24,325 nt of DNA from Oscillospiraceae bacterium (GCA_016296635.1 JAEDIZ010000025.1:1-24325); one strand, 5' to 3'; positions 1 through 7,784 are shown, numbered from the stretch's first letter. Numbers and translations are program-made. Notes: generated by a model not told the origin, from the sequence alone.

Positions 1-2
1 CT

Positions 3-818
3 CAGTCCGGCAAGGTCAGCTTGAAGGAATATACCAGCACCACCATGTACATCGGTGGCGACGGGACATGGAACTACGACTACACCTATATTTTCGCCGG
101 AACACAGATCAAACTTGCTTCGTGGGATGGCGTTGGCACACACGCGCTCATTGTGGAAACCACAAACCACTGCATCCGTCCCGCAACGATCGTGGACTGG
201 GATCTGGGGAATGCCTCCTATCCTTTCGGCAACCTTTGGTGCGAGAACATTCAGATCCGCTCCGGCTCGAACACAGTTGCACGATTTGGATTCAACAGCG
301 GCACCTTTGAGTGCCTGTTCTCCGGAGCTGCGGTCAACCGTCTCGGCTCGTCCACCTATTACTGGGACACGGGCTACATTGAAAAGCTATACCTCAGTTC
401 CAACTGCTATCTTTCCGCCAGTGCAGGAAAGCTGTGCGTCAACGGCACAGCCATTGGCGGTGGTTCTGACCCCAACATGGCCGGAGCAGAAGTCAAGATG
501 GGCGGCAGCACCAGCTATTACATCACGGCAAACACTTCCCGCGAACTAAAGCCGTCCTCAAGCAGCACCTCGTACCCCTTTTATCTCGGTACTTCAAGCC
601 TCTACTGGCACTATGCCTACCTCGGCTCCGTGCAGGTAAAAATCGGTTCAAGCAACAGCTCAAGGATCGGTTTCTTTTCCACTAGTCCCATCGCCCGGCA
701 GACGCTCAGCACCTATTCGCAGAATATGGGCTATTCGTCAGCAAGCTCATCCAACTATCTGAAAATTCTGAACAACCTGGTCGGCATCCTTGTGAAATAC
801 GGGCTGATCGGCACTTAA
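3..818 (+). CDS. Phage tail-fibre/structural protein, 5' end cut by the window
   Basis: The frame is open to the left edge, so this is the C-terminal part (about 271 residues) of a longer protein; the TTG at 21 is only an internal codon. The chain is rich in Gly, Ser, Tyr and Thr and contains three degenerate repeats of the type YPFGNLW...IQIRSGS, LGSSTYYWDTGYIEKLYLSS and LGTSSLYWHYAYLGSVQVKIG, as in beta-structured tail fibres. The C-terminus (SNYLKILNNLVGILVKYGLIGT region) resembles the short helical end of phage fibre or baseplate proteins. It lies just upstream of a small phage gene, a holin and an endolysin, the usual order of tail end then lysis. A role in host recognition at the virion tail tip is an inference from composition and position. 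Confidence 0.7.
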   Translation, partial: QSGKVSLKEYTSTTMYIGGDGTWNYDYTYIFAGTQIKLASWDGVGTHALIVETTNHCIRPATIVDWDLGNASYPFGNLWCENIQIRSGSNTVARFGFNSGTFECLFSGAAVNRLGSSTYYWDTGYIEKLYLSSNCYLSASAGKLCVNGTAIGGGSDPNMAGAEVKMGGSTSYYITANTSRELKPSSSSTSYPFYLGTSSLYWHYAYLGSVQVKIGSSNSSRIGFFSTSPIARQTLSTYSQNMGYSSASSSNYLKILNNLVGILVKYGLIGT

Positions 819-832
819 GGAGGAAAACGCAC

Positions 833-1198
833 ATGAAAGTACAACTGAAGGACATCGTTCTGGCGGTTCCGGCGCTGTCCAAGCTGTCTGCCAGAGATCT
901 GCAGCTTCGTCTTGCCTACAAGCTCAAGCGCATGATTACCGCCTTGCAGAAGGAGGCGGATTTCTTTGCCGAACAGCGGCAGAAAATCTTTAAAAAATAT
1001 GGCACGGCAAAGGAGAATGGCAGCTTTGATTTTGCCGCAGAAAACGAGCCGAAAGCCGCCGCCGAACTGGAAGAACTGTTAGCAATGGAGGTCACTCCGG
1101 AGGTGGAAGCTATCGACATTCCCATCACGGAAAACCTGCTGTTATCCGCAAACGACATCGGGCTGCTGATGCCGTTTGTTCATTTTACAGAGGAATAA
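833..1198 (+). CDS. Small phage protein of unknown function upstream of the holin
   Basis: A 121-residue protein starting at ATG 833 behind a strong ribosome binding site (AAGGAGGAAAACGCAC then ATG), 14 bases after the tail gene. The N-terminal half is basic and helical (residues 1-60, many Lys/Arg/Leu). The second half is acidic (AAAELEELLAMEVTPEVEAI) and ends in a hydrophobic stretch (ENLLLSANDIGLLMPFVHF). It has no signal peptide or clear membrane segment. Its stop is followed after 16 bases by the holin start. Small proteins of this kind are common between tail and lysis genes of Firmicutes phages, but I do not recognise a function. Confidence 0.75.
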   Translation: MKVQLKDIVLAVPALSKLSARDLQLRLAYKLKRMITALQKEADFFAEQRQKIFKKYGTAKENGSFDFAAENEPKAAAELEELLAMEVTPEVEAIDIPITENLLLSANDIGLLMPFVHFTEE

Positions 1199-1214
1199 GG
1201 AGGAAACGAATATG

Positions 1215-1634
1215 AAACAGATTTGGAATGGCATTCAGGTCGCGTTCGCTGCCCTGGGCGGCTTTCTTGGCTGGTTTCTCGGCGGGGTGGACGGATTCCT
1301 GTATGCTCTGATTGCCTTTGTGGTCATCGACTACATCACCGGCGTTCTGTGCGCTATTTCGGACAAGAATCTTTCCAGTGTTGTGGGTTTCAAGGGCATC
1401 TGCCGGAAGGTGCTGATTTTTACCCTTTTGGGCATTGGAAACATTCTGGATGTCTATGTGCTCGGTGGGACAGGTGTTCTGCGAACGGCGGTCATTTTCT
1501 TCTACCTTTCCAACGAGGGTGTGAGCCTGCTGGAAAACGCCGCACACCTGGGCCTGCCGATCCCCGAAAAGCTGAAAGAAGTGCTGGAGCTGCTGCATGA
1601 CCGCGCAACCGATGAAAAGGGCGGTGAAGAGTAA
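1215..1634 (+). CDS. Phage holin (toxin-secretion/lysis holin family)
   Basis: A 139-residue membrane protein. The ATG at 1215 is chosen because AAGGAGGAAACGAAT precedes it at ideal spacing; the longer frame from 1176 would run through the end of the upstream gene. Hydrophobic segments lie at about residues 8-24 (FAALGGFLGWFLGG), 26-48 (GFLYALIAFVVIDYITGVLCA), 64-80 (VLIFTLLGIGNILDVYVLGG) and 84-100 (LRTAVIFFYLSNEG), with a charged C-terminal tail. The VIDYITGVLCAI and YLSNEGVSLLENA patterns are typical of the phage_holin_4/TIGR01593 family. It would form inner-membrane lesions that release the endolysin. Its stop overlaps the endolysin ATG (TAATG), so the two are translationally coupled. Confidence 0.9.
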   Translation, partial: KQIWNGIQVAFAALGGFLGWFLGGVDGFLYALIAFVVIDYITGVLCAISDKNLSSVVGFKGICRKVLIFTLLGIGNILDVYVLGGTGVLRTAVIFFYLSNEGVSLLENAAHLGLPIPEKLKEVLELLHDRATDEKGGEE

Positions 1635-2356
1635 TGGCTTACACGAACAGCCCTCTGGTATCCTACACCAAGCCCAGCCCGAACCACTCCGGGCAGCGCA
1701 CCCACAGCATTGACCGTATCACGCCCCACTGCGTGGTGGGTCAGTGCAGCGTGGAAACACTGGGAAATGTATTCCTGCCGACATCCCGTCAGGCAAGCTC
1801 CAACTACGGCATTGGCGTGGACGGCAGAGTCGGGATGTATGTAGAGGAGAAGAATCGCTCCTGGTGCTCGTCCTCCGCTGCCAACGACCAGAGAGCCGTG
1901 ACCATTGAGTGCGCCAGTGATGCCACTGAGCCGTATGCGTTCAAGGATGTGGTGTACCAGCGGCTCATTGAGCTTTGCACCGACATCTGCAAACGCAACG
2001 GCAAAACCAAGCTGCTCTGGCTGGGCGATAAGACCAAGACGCTCAATTATAGCCCAAAGCAGGACGAGATGGTGCTGACTGTCCATAGATGGTTTGCGAA
2101 CAAATCCTGCCCCGGCAACTGGCTGTATGCCCGTATGGGTGATCTGGCAGAGAAGGTCACGGCGGCGCTGGGCGATCAGGCTCCGGCATCGTTGGACAAC
2201 GCCCCTGCCGCGTGGTCGAAGGACGCTGTGAACTGGGCGTTGGAAAACCGCCTTCTGTTGGGGGATTCAAGCGGTAACCTTAAGCTGCGGGAAAATCTCA
2301 CCCGTGAACAGTTCTGCGTGATGCTTAAACGGTATCACGATATGCTTCAGAAGTAA
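1634..2356 (+). CDS. Endolysin: N-acetylmuramoyl-L-alanine amidase
   Basis: A 240-residue peptidoglycan hydrolase that cuts the amide bond between N-acetylmuramic acid and L-alanine. Residues about 22-175 form an Amidase_2 (PGRP-type) domain: His32 in ITPHCVVG, His151 and Cys159 in VHRWFANKSCPGNW fit the zinc ligands, and NYGIGVDGRVGMYV and AVTIECA match the core strands. Residues about 190-238 (AAWSKDAVNWALENRLLLGD, then NLTREQFCVMLKRYHDML) resemble a single S-layer-homology repeat and probably bind cell wall. There is no signal peptide, consistent with release through the holin. Its start overlaps the holin stop, and a strong terminator follows. Confidence 0.93.
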   Translation: MAYTNSPLVSYTKPSPNHSGQRTHSIDRITPHCVVGQCSVETLGNVFLPTSRQASSNYGIGVDGRVGMYVEEKNRSWCSSSAANDQRAVTIECASDATEPYAFKDVVYQRLIELCTDICKRNGKTKLLWLGDKTKTLNYSPKQDEMVLTVHRWFANKSCPGNWLYARMGDLAEKVTAALGDQAPASLDNAPAAWSKDAVNWALENRLLLGDSSGNLKLRENLTREQFCVMLKRYHDMLQK

Positions 2357-2387
2357 ACATACTGAGAGTCAGGTTCTTAACCCATAG

Positions 2388-2430
2388 TTAAGCCCTCTGC
2401 GGATTTTTTCCGTGGAGGGCTTAATTTTTT
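2388..2430 (+). terminator. Rho-independent terminator of the lysis cassette
   Basis: Inverted repeat TTAAGCCCTCTGCGG / CCGTGGAGGGCTTAA around an ATTTTTT loop, followed by six T. It closes the tail-lysis transcript and separates it from the integration module. Confidence 0.85.
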
Positions 2431-2509
2431 GCCTATAACCGTCCCGTTTTCCTTTTGCCGTGGCCTACCTGTGGAGGAGTATTTATACCCTCAGAAACGA
2501 GGTGTTTTT

Positions 2510-2911
2510 ATGACAGATGGTGAACGCAGCCGCATCATCGCTCTGCAATACAAGGGTTACGGATATAAACGGATCGCGGCAGAAACAGGACTTGCTCAGA
2601 ATACGGTAAAGTCTTTCTGTGCCAGGCATCCCGTGCAGGTCGAGGCACTTCCGGACCCAAATGGCCTGTGCCGAAACTGCCAGGCCCCGCTTGCGCAGAC
2701 ACCGCATAAACGGAAAAGAATGTTCTGCTCAGATGCCTGCCGAATGGCGTGGTGGAACGCACATTCAGAAAGAGTGCAGCGAAAAGCGTACTACACACTC
2801 ACTTGCCGGAATTGTGGAAAGCAGTTTGAAAGCTATGGCAACGCCCGTCGCCAATTCTGCTCCCGTGACTGCTATTTGGAATTCCGCAGGAAGGAGGCCA
2901 ACCATGAGTGA
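2510..2911 (+). CDS. Helix-turn-helix and double zinc-finger protein of the recombinase module
   Basis: A 133-residue protein. The ATG at 2510 is preferred because it begins the recognisable domain; the upstream frame to 2429 overlaps the terminator tail. Residues 1-38 (DGERSRIIALQYKGYGYKRI, then AAETGLAQNTVKSFCARH) are a sigma-70-region-4/resolvase-like helix-turn-helix. Two zinc knuckles of form CX2C-X14/15-CX3C follow: CRNC...CSDAC at about residues 54-76 and CRNC...CSRDC at about 99-120. It overlaps the next small gene by 8 bases and lies immediately before two serine recombinases. Family members often sit beside recombinases in Clostridia mobile elements. A role as regulator or accessory DNA-binding factor is inferred. 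Confidence 0.8.
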   Translation: MTDGERSRIIALQYKGYGYKRIAAETGLAQNTVKSFCARHPVQVEALPDPNGLCRNCQAPLAQTPHKRKRMFCSDACRMAWWNAHSERVQRKAYYTLTCRNCGKQFESYGNARRQFCSRDCYLEFRRKEANHE

Positions 2912-3062
2912 TTATGATAAGCAGCTGTTTGCCTATCAGACAGCGATGGCTCTCGCCCGGAGTATGCGTTCCAAGGGGCTGATTTCAGCCAAAGAGTACG
3001 CTAAGATCGATACAATTATTGCCGAAAAATACGGCATATCTTCGTGTAGTATATTCCGCTGA
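2904..3062 (+). CDS. Small SHOCT-like protein in the recombinase module
   Basis: A 52-residue protein starting at ATG 2904 behind AGGAAGGAGGCCAACC, overlapping the previous stop by 8 bases. It is contained at the end of a longer open frame whose upstream part is a shadow of the zinc-finger gene. The segment ALARSMRSKGLISAKEYAKI, then DTIIAEKYG, matches the short C-terminal SHOCT type (amphipathic helix, loop with a G-L-I-[ST]-x-x-E-[FY] pattern, helix). SHOCT domains usually mediate oligomerisation. Position directly before the recombinases suggests a partner or regulator of recombination, which is inference. Confidence 0.75.
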   Translation: MSDYDKQLFAYQTAMALARSMRSKGLISAKEYAKIDTIIAEKYGISSCSIFR

Positions 3063-3123
3063 AATCGCTGGATATAGCCCACTTTCAGAGGTAATATGTC
3101 ACACACCAAGGGGGGTGAACTAT

Positions 3124-4425
3124 ATGGAGAGAGTTGTAAAAAGGGTCGGTACCCTAATTCCCGCACAGCCAAAGGCGCTGCGTGTCTGCGCTTACGCTCG
3201 TGTTTCTACGGGAAAGGATGCTATGCTCCACTCGCTGTCTGCGCAGGTCAGCTACTACAGCAAAATGATTCAGGATCACAGCGGGTGGATGTACTGCGGC
3301 GTATACACCGATGAAGCAGTGACCGGCACCAACGAAGAACGAGCCGGTTTCCAGCGCATGATCCAAGAATGCCGACAAGGGCGCATTGATCTTGTTATTA
3401 CAAAGAGCATATCCCGTTTCGCCAGAAATACGGTCACACTGCTGGAAACTGTCCGGGAACTAAAAAGCCTGGGTGTTGATGTATTCTTTGAGGAGCAGAA
3501 CATCCATACCATGAGCGCGGACGGAGAACTAATGTTGACCATTCTGGCGTCTTACGCACAGGAAGAGAGTCTGTCGGCCAGTGAAAACCAGAAGTGGCGA
3601 ATCCGTAAAGCGTTTGAGAACGGAGAGCTTGCCAATCTGCGTTTCCTGTTCGGCTATAACATTACCGCAGATGGCGTTCAGGTGAATGAGAAGGATGCCG
3701 CCATTGTCCGTGAGATATTTGCACGGTTCAACGAGGGCGAAAGTATGAGTTCCATTGGCCGTGACCTTGATGCCAGAGGATACAGAGGCGTCCTGGGCGG
3801 AACCTGGTGTGCAGAGCGGATGCGGAATACCTTATCTAATGAAAAGTACCTCGGAAATGCGCTCCTGCAAAAGCAGTACCGCAATAACCACATCGAAAAG
3901 AAGCTGTTACCAAATCGTGGAGAGCTTCCGATGTACTACGCCGAAGGAACGCATGAGCCGATCATCGACCAGGTAACATTTGACAAGGCGCAGGAGCGGC
4001 TTAAAATGCTGGCGCAGCAGACCGCAAACCGTAAGAAGCCAACACGTTCCGCCTTTACAGGGCTGATTCACTGTGGGCTGTGCGGCAACACATATAAGCG
4101 CGTAACTTACCGAAAAAAGCATTATTGGAATTGCACCACATTCCAGACCAAGGGAAAATCTGAATGTGCCGCTAAGCGGATTCCGGAAGAAACGCTTGAT
4201 GCCCTCACTTGTGAGGTACTGAGGGTTGCCCACTTTGACCCCGATACGGTCAGAAGCAAAATAACGGCAATCAGAGCAGAAAGTAATAATGTAGTCGTGT
4301 TCTGCATGGATGACGGTTCGGAAATCGTTAAACGATGGACAGACCGCTCCAGGGCAGAAAGCTGGACGCCGGAAATGAAAGAACAGGCTCGCCAACGGGC
4401 ACTGCAGGCAAGGAGAAGCAAATAA
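3124..4425 (+). CDS. Large serine recombinase A (site-specific integrase)
   Basis: A 433-residue serine recombinase. ATG 3124 is chosen for the GGGGGGTGAAC ribosome binding site and because the resolvase fold starts just after it. The N-terminal catalytic domain (about 18-165) contains the nucleophile Ser28 in YARVSTG and the arginine motif KSISRFARNT. A Recombinase domain follows (about 185-300, with GYN...AAIVREIFARFNEGESMSSI). A zinc ribbon lies at about 340-385 (CGLCG ... WNCTTF ... CAA). The C-terminus lacks a long coiled coil and ends in a basic helix. Its stop shares one base with the start of a second recombinase, so the two are coupled and may act together or as alternates in integration and excision. 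Confidence 0.92.
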   Translation: MERVVKRVGTLIPAQPKALRVCAYARVSTGKDAMLHSLSAQVSYYSKMIQDHSGWMYCGVYTDEAVTGTNEERAGFQRMIQECRQGRIDLVITKSISRFARNTVTLLETVRELKSLGVDVFFEEQNIHTMSADGELMLTILASYAQEESLSASENQKWRIRKAFENGELANLRFLFGYNITADGVQVNEKDAAIVREIFARFNEGESMSSIGRDLDARGYRGVLGGTWCAERMRNTLSNEKYLGNALLQKQYRNNHIEKKLLPNRGELPMYYAEGTHEPIIDQVTFDKAQERLKMLAQQTANRKKPTRSAFTGLIHCGLCGNTYKRVTYRKKHYWNCTTFQTKGKSECAAKRIPEETLDALTCEVLRVAHFDPDTVRSKITAIRAESNNVVVFCMDDGSEIVKRWTDRSRAESWTPEMKEQARQRALQARRSK

Positions 4426-6011
4426 TGAGCAGAACAGCAGCACGGTCGGTCACCGTCATTCCACCGACCATCAATCCGCTGACACACCTTTCCGGGGTGG
4501 CAAAACAGAAACGGCGGGTCGCCGGATACGCCAGAGTGTCCACGGACAGCGATGAGCAGTTTACCAGCTATGAGGCGCAGGTGGACTATTATACCCAGTA
4601 CATTCAGCGCAACCCCGAATGGGAGTTCGTTAAGGTCTATACCGACGAGGGCATCTCCGGCACGAACACGAAACACCGCATCGGCTTCAATGAGATGATT
4701 GAGGACGCCTTAGCAGGAAAAATTGACCTCATCGTCACAAAATCGGTCAGCCGCTTCGCACGAAACACGGTCGACAGCCTGGTCACCATCCGTAAGCTGA
4801 AGGAAAAAGGTGTAGAAGTCTACTTTGAAAAGGAGAACATCTACACCTTTGACGGCAAGGGCGAACTGCTGCTGACCATCATGTCGAGTCTGGCACAGGA
4901 AGAAAGCCGTTCCATATCAGAGAATGTCACATGGGGACAGCGGAAACGGTTTGCCGATGGCAAGGTCAACCTGCCATATAAGCAGTTCCTCGGTTACCGC
5001 AAGGGAGCGGACGGTTTTCCCGAAGTTGTGCCGGAAGAGGCTATCATTGTCCGCAGAATTTACACTCGGTTTATGGAAGGGCTAACGCCTGGAGCCATTG
5101 CAAAGGAGCTGACAGCGGACGCAATTCCGACCCCATCTGGAAAACAACGCTGGCAGACCAGCACGGTGGAAAGCATTCTCCAAAATGAGAAATACAAGGG
5201 CGCAGCACTCCTTCAAAAATGCTTCACGGTCGATTTTCTTACCAAAAAGAAAAAAGTCAATGAGGGTGAAGTGCCGCAGTATTATGTGGAACACAGCCAT
5301 GAGCCGATTATAACGCCGGATGAATTCGACAAGGTTCAGGTTGAATTTGAGCGGCGCAAACGGATCAGCCGTCAATACAGCGGGAAGAGCATTTTCTCAT
5401 CCCGCATCATATGCGGCGACTGCGGTTCCTTCTTCGGCTCAAAGGTCTGGAACTCGACCTCAAAATACCGCAGAGTCATCTGGCAATGCAATAACAAATT
5501 CAAGGGCGACCACAAATGCGAAACGCCTCATCTGGACGAGAAAACCATCAAGGCGCGGTTTGTTGCCGCCTTTAACGCCATCCTCGACAGCAAAGACAAC
5601 ATTCTTGAGGACTGCCGATTGATGCAAGCCACCCTGACGGACTGCACGGGTATTGATGAGGAAATCCAGACCCTGCTTGAGGAAATCGAGGTTGTGACCG
5701 AACTGACAAAACGCTGCATTGCGGAAAACTCACAGACGGCACAGAACCAGGAAGAATATGCCGCACGGTACAACGGTTTTGTAGAGCGATTCGAAAAGAC
5801 AAAGGCGCAGCTTGAGCAGCTCCGTACAACAAAGGCTGCTCGGGAAGCCCAGGCAGAAGCCATTGGAGCATTTATGTTCGAGGTGCAGGAATTGGATGCT
5901 CTCACCGATTTCGACGATAAGCTCTGGCTGACCGTCATTGACACAGTGACCGTCCACGCCGATGGGCGGATGACCTTCAGATTCCAGGGCGGTACAGAGA
6001 TAGACGCATAA
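4425..6011 (+). CDS. Large serine recombinase B (site-specific integrase)
   Basis: A 528-residue serine recombinase. ATG 4425 overlaps the upstream stop (TAATG); a longer in-frame start at 4335 lies inside recombinase A and is less likely. The catalytic domain (about 30-180) carries Ser39 in YARVSTD and KSVSRFARNT. A Recombinase domain occupies about 195-310, and a zinc ribbon about 330-375 (CGDCGSFFG ... WQCNN ... CETP). A long charged coiled coil lies at about 425-510 (EEIQTLLEEIEVVTEL, then FVERFEKTKAQLEQLRTTKA), the region that in phiC31-like integrases controls synapsis and direction. The coiled coil makes B the more complete integrase of the pair. A strong terminator follows 15 bases later. 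Confidence 0.93.
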   Translation: MSRTAARSVTVIPPTINPLTHLSGVAKQKRRVAGYARVSTDSDEQFTSYEAQVDYYTQYIQRNPEWEFVKVYTDEGISGTNTKHRIGFNEMIEDALAGKIDLIVTKSVSRFARNTVDSLVTIRKLKEKGVEVYFEKENIYTFDGKGELLLTIMSSLAQEESRSISENVTWGQRKRFADGKVNLPYKQFLGYRKGADGFPEVVPEEAIIVRRIYTRFMEGLTPGAIAKELTADAIPTPSGKQRWQTSTVESILQNEKYKGAALLQKCFTVDFLTKKKKVNEGEVPQYYVEHSHEPIITPDEFDKVQVEFERRKRISRQYSGKSIFSSRIICGDCGSFFGSKVWNSTSKYRRVIWQCNNKFKGDHKCETPHLDEKTIKARFVAAFNAILDSKDNILEDCRLMQATLTDCTGIDEEIQTLLEEIEVVTELTKRCIAENSQTAQNQEEYAARYNGFVERFEKTKAQLEQLRTTKAAREAQAEAIGAFMFEVQELDALTDFDDKLWLTVIDTVTVHADGRMTFRFQGGTEIDA

Positions 6012-6026
6012 TCCCTAACGAACACG

Positions 6027-6060
6027 AAGACCGCAGGTTTCAACCGCCTGCGGTCTTTTT
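6027..6060 (+). terminator. Terminator of the recombinase operon
   Basis: Perfect 11-base arms AAGACCGCAGG / CCTGCGGTCTT around a nine-base loop, then a T run. It ends the HTH-SHOCT-recombinase transcript. Confidence 0.9.
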
Positions 6061-6081
6061 CTATGCAGAACTCAGAAATTG

Positions 6082-6090
6082 TGGTATAGT
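6082..6090 (+). promoter_or_regulatory. Extended -10 promoter for the HNH gene
   Basis: TGGTATAGT matches an extended -10 (TGnTATAnT). No good -35 lies upstream, as expected for extended -10 promoters. It leaves a leader of roughly 55 bases before the HNH gene, placing that gene outside the recombinase operon. Confidence 0.4.
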
Positions 6091-6152
6091 TACAAAAGTA
6101 GAGAGTCTGAAAATGAGTATACTGTTGCTACTAGGGCGATAGGAGAATTGCC

Positions 6153-6905
6153 ATGTCTAAAAACACATTTGTTGTAAATGATGAAACTATTACAATTATG
6201 CGAAGTGAGTGGGATAAAAACGCATTGGCGTCTTATCGTGAGGACTATTATAAAGAGCTAACTTCTCACACATGGGGGTTAAAAAATGGATATCCTAATA
6301 ATGACGCATTGGGTGGAGGCCTCCATAGATATATGATGGCAAAGTGGTATGGTGAAGATGTGTTATCCCAATTCACAGAGAATGGTTATGTTGTCGATCA
6401 TATGAACAACAACCATATGGACTGCCGAATAACGAATTTGGAGTTTCTGAAAAAGGCATATAATACTGCAAAGGGTCAGTCGTTTGATATTGACTCTCGC
6501 AGTATGCGCTTTAGAATCGCTGTAAATATTTTCAAGGATTTCGCGACGGGGTTATACCAGATTACGATAGGTTGCAATGACTCTATTGGTCAGCAATTCT
6601 CTGACGGGAAAATCCGATGGATAAACAGCATTAAACTGTTATATAATTGCGACTACTCGATAGTAATTAATGATGCAGAAAACATTTTGCGAATATATGA
6701 CACCGAAGAACGAATTGCGCTTTCGAATAATAACGCCTGTGATGTAAGAATTAACTATGCTCCTGATATTCAACTAACGGAGGAAGAGACGAAACAGGCA
6801 TTTGTTTTTCGTGATGGTCAGACGTATATGATTGTTGGCAATGGACACACTTATTTGAACACCATCCCTTTCGACAAGGGTTGGACACCACCAACAAGCA
6901 ACTAG
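6153..6905 (+). CDS. HNH-family endonuclease-like protein
   Basis: A 250-residue protein with ribosome binding site GATAGGAGAATTGCC before ATG 6153. The HNH core lies at about residues 56-108: LHRYMMAKWYG, then GYVVDHMNNNHMDCRITNLE (Asp82-His83, Asn95) and KKAYNTAKGQ (Asn104), as in HNH_3/homing-type nucleases (DH...N..N pattern). The C-terminal 140 residues are not recognised and may bind DNA. The gene is clearly more AT-rich than the phage and chromosomal genes around it and has its own promoter, so it looks like independently acquired cargo. Homing nuclease, phage-exclusion nuclease or lysogenic-conversion gene are all possible. No intron or split host gene is visible. Confidence 0.75.
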   Translation: MSKNTFVVNDETITIMRSEWDKNALASYREDYYKELTSHTWGLKNGYPNNDALGGGLHRYMMAKWYGEDVLSQFTENGYVVDHMNNNHMDCRITNLEFLKKAYNTAKGQSFDIDSRSMRFRIAVNIFKDFATGLYQITIGCNDSIGQQFSDGKIRWINSIKLLYNCDYSIVINDAENILRIYDTEERIALSNNNACDVRINYAPDIQLTEEETKQAFVFRDGQTYMIVGNGHTYLNTIPFDKGWTPPTSN

Positions 6906-6971
6906 CGTAGGCTGTCGGTGCAAATGCCATCACTCGAGATTGGCTTGGAGAAAGATACCAGATGCAAGCTC

Positions 6972-7024
6972 TGCACCCCCCTAAAATCAAAATGCACCCC
7001 CTCTGAACCGATGTTGCACCCCCC
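6972..7024. repeat. Three phased TGCACCCCC boxes
   Basis: TGCACCCCC occurs at 6972, 6993 and 7015 in the same orientation, 21 and 22 bases apart, with AT-rich spacers. On the opposite strand each reads GGGGGTGCA. The spacing is about two helical turns, so a multimeric protein could bind all three on one face. Such multiple end repeats are typical of IS21-family and related transposon ends, but no transposase is present here. A remnant end is the leading guess. Confidence 0.6.
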
Positions 7025-7063
7025 TTAACGGGTTTCTATCAAAATTACGGTTCTTTGCCAAAT

Positions 7064-7112
7064 AAGACCGATCATTTTGATACGAGATGTATCTGAATGG
7101 TCGGTCTTTTAT
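7064..7112 (+). terminator. Long hairpin terminator after the HNH gene
   Basis: Outer arms AAGACCGATCATT / AATGGTCGGTCTT (one G-T pair) and an inner GATAC / GTATC stem form one long hairpin followed by TTTTATTTT. It insulates the HNH gene and the repeat region from the S51 peptidase gene. Confidence 0.8.
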
Positions 7113-7113
7113 T

Positions 7114-7142
7114 TTGCTATTTTTTCGATGCTATGATATAAT
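7114..7142 (+). promoter_or_regulatory. Sigma-A promoter of the S51 peptidase gene
   Basis: TTGCTA, a 17-base spacer, then TATAAT with an upstream TG (TGATATAAT, extended -10). The predicted start is near 7149, giving a leader of about 20 bases. This is one of the strongest promoter matches in the window. Confidence 0.75.
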
Positions 7143-7169
7143 CAGTTAGACAAACTTGAATTTGACGGG

Positions 7170-7784
7170 GTGATTAAGGTGCTTGTTCTATGCTCAAATG
7201 GATTATCAAGTGATATATTACTGGCACACCTCAGCAGTAAAATGGCTGGTTGCGAGACTGCTGCGTTGGTTGTGACAGCAGACAATGAATACAAGGAAAA
7301 CAATTATCACGTTCCCAGATGTGTTTCAGAATTACAAGCACTGAACCTGAATGTTGATATTTTTGATTTGGATAAACAACCTGCTGATTTACTACTTAAC
7401 TATGATGTGGTTGAATTTATCGGAGGAAATCCTTATTATTTACTACAAACAATCCGAAAGAACAATTCGATAGAGATATTAAGAAATATTGCTACAACTA
7501 AAATTCTAATTGGTTGGAGTGCTGCTGCATTTGTTTTTGGTCCTACACTTGAATTGGTAAATTGCTATTCTCCCGAAATGAATTTCTTGGGGTTGACAGA
7601 TTTAAGCGGACTCTCATTAACAGATGTTCAAGTGCTGCCGCACTATAGTAAGTTCCTTTCAAGGTTTGAGCGATTTGAAGAAAAGTGCTGTGTTTACGAA
7701 AAAGAACATAATGTAAATGTTATCCGTATAAACGACGGTGATGGAGTTTTTATAGACGGAGAAGTTCATATTTGTAAAACGTAA
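7170..7784 (+). CDS. Peptidase S51 family protein (dipeptidase E-like)
   Basis: A 204-residue cytoplasmic protein with the S51 serine peptidase layout: LVLCSNGLSSDIL at the N-terminus, VVEFIGGNPYYLLQTIR at about 80-96, the nucleophile elbow IGWSAAAFVFGPT with Ser117, and DVQVLPHYSKF with His158. PepE relatives cleave Asp-X dipeptides; cyanophycinase is another branch. Here the elbow reads GWSAAA rather than the usual G-x-S-A-G-A. The start is GTG 7170. GTG 7179 is a real alternative because GGGGTGATTAAG precedes it like a ribosome binding site. The gene is AT-rich, has its own promoter and sits between prophage and chromosome, so it is probable cargo. Confidence 0.8.
   Translation: MIKVLVLCSNGLSSDILLAHLSSKMAGCETAALVVTADNEYKENNYHVPRCVSELQALNLNVDIFDLDKQPADLLLNYDVVEFIGGNPYYLLQTIRKNNSIEILRNIATTKILIGWSAAAFVFGPTLELVNCYSPEMNFLGLTDLSGLSLTDVQVLPHYSKFLSRFERFEEKCCVYEKEHNVNVIRINDGDGVFIDGEVHICKT

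Noticed and set aside
55..549. Second + strand frame within the tail gene
   Set aside because: Out-of-frame shadow of the repetitive tail-fibre gene, without a ribosome binding site.
1502..2086. Minus-strand frame of 194 codons opposite holin and endolysin genes
   Set aside because: Antisense shadow of two clear phage genes, no start signal.
5528..6043. Minus-strand frame opposite recombinase B
   Set aside because: Antisense shadow that begins inside the terminator hairpin; rich in Ser and Arg as expected for a reversed coiled-coil coding region.
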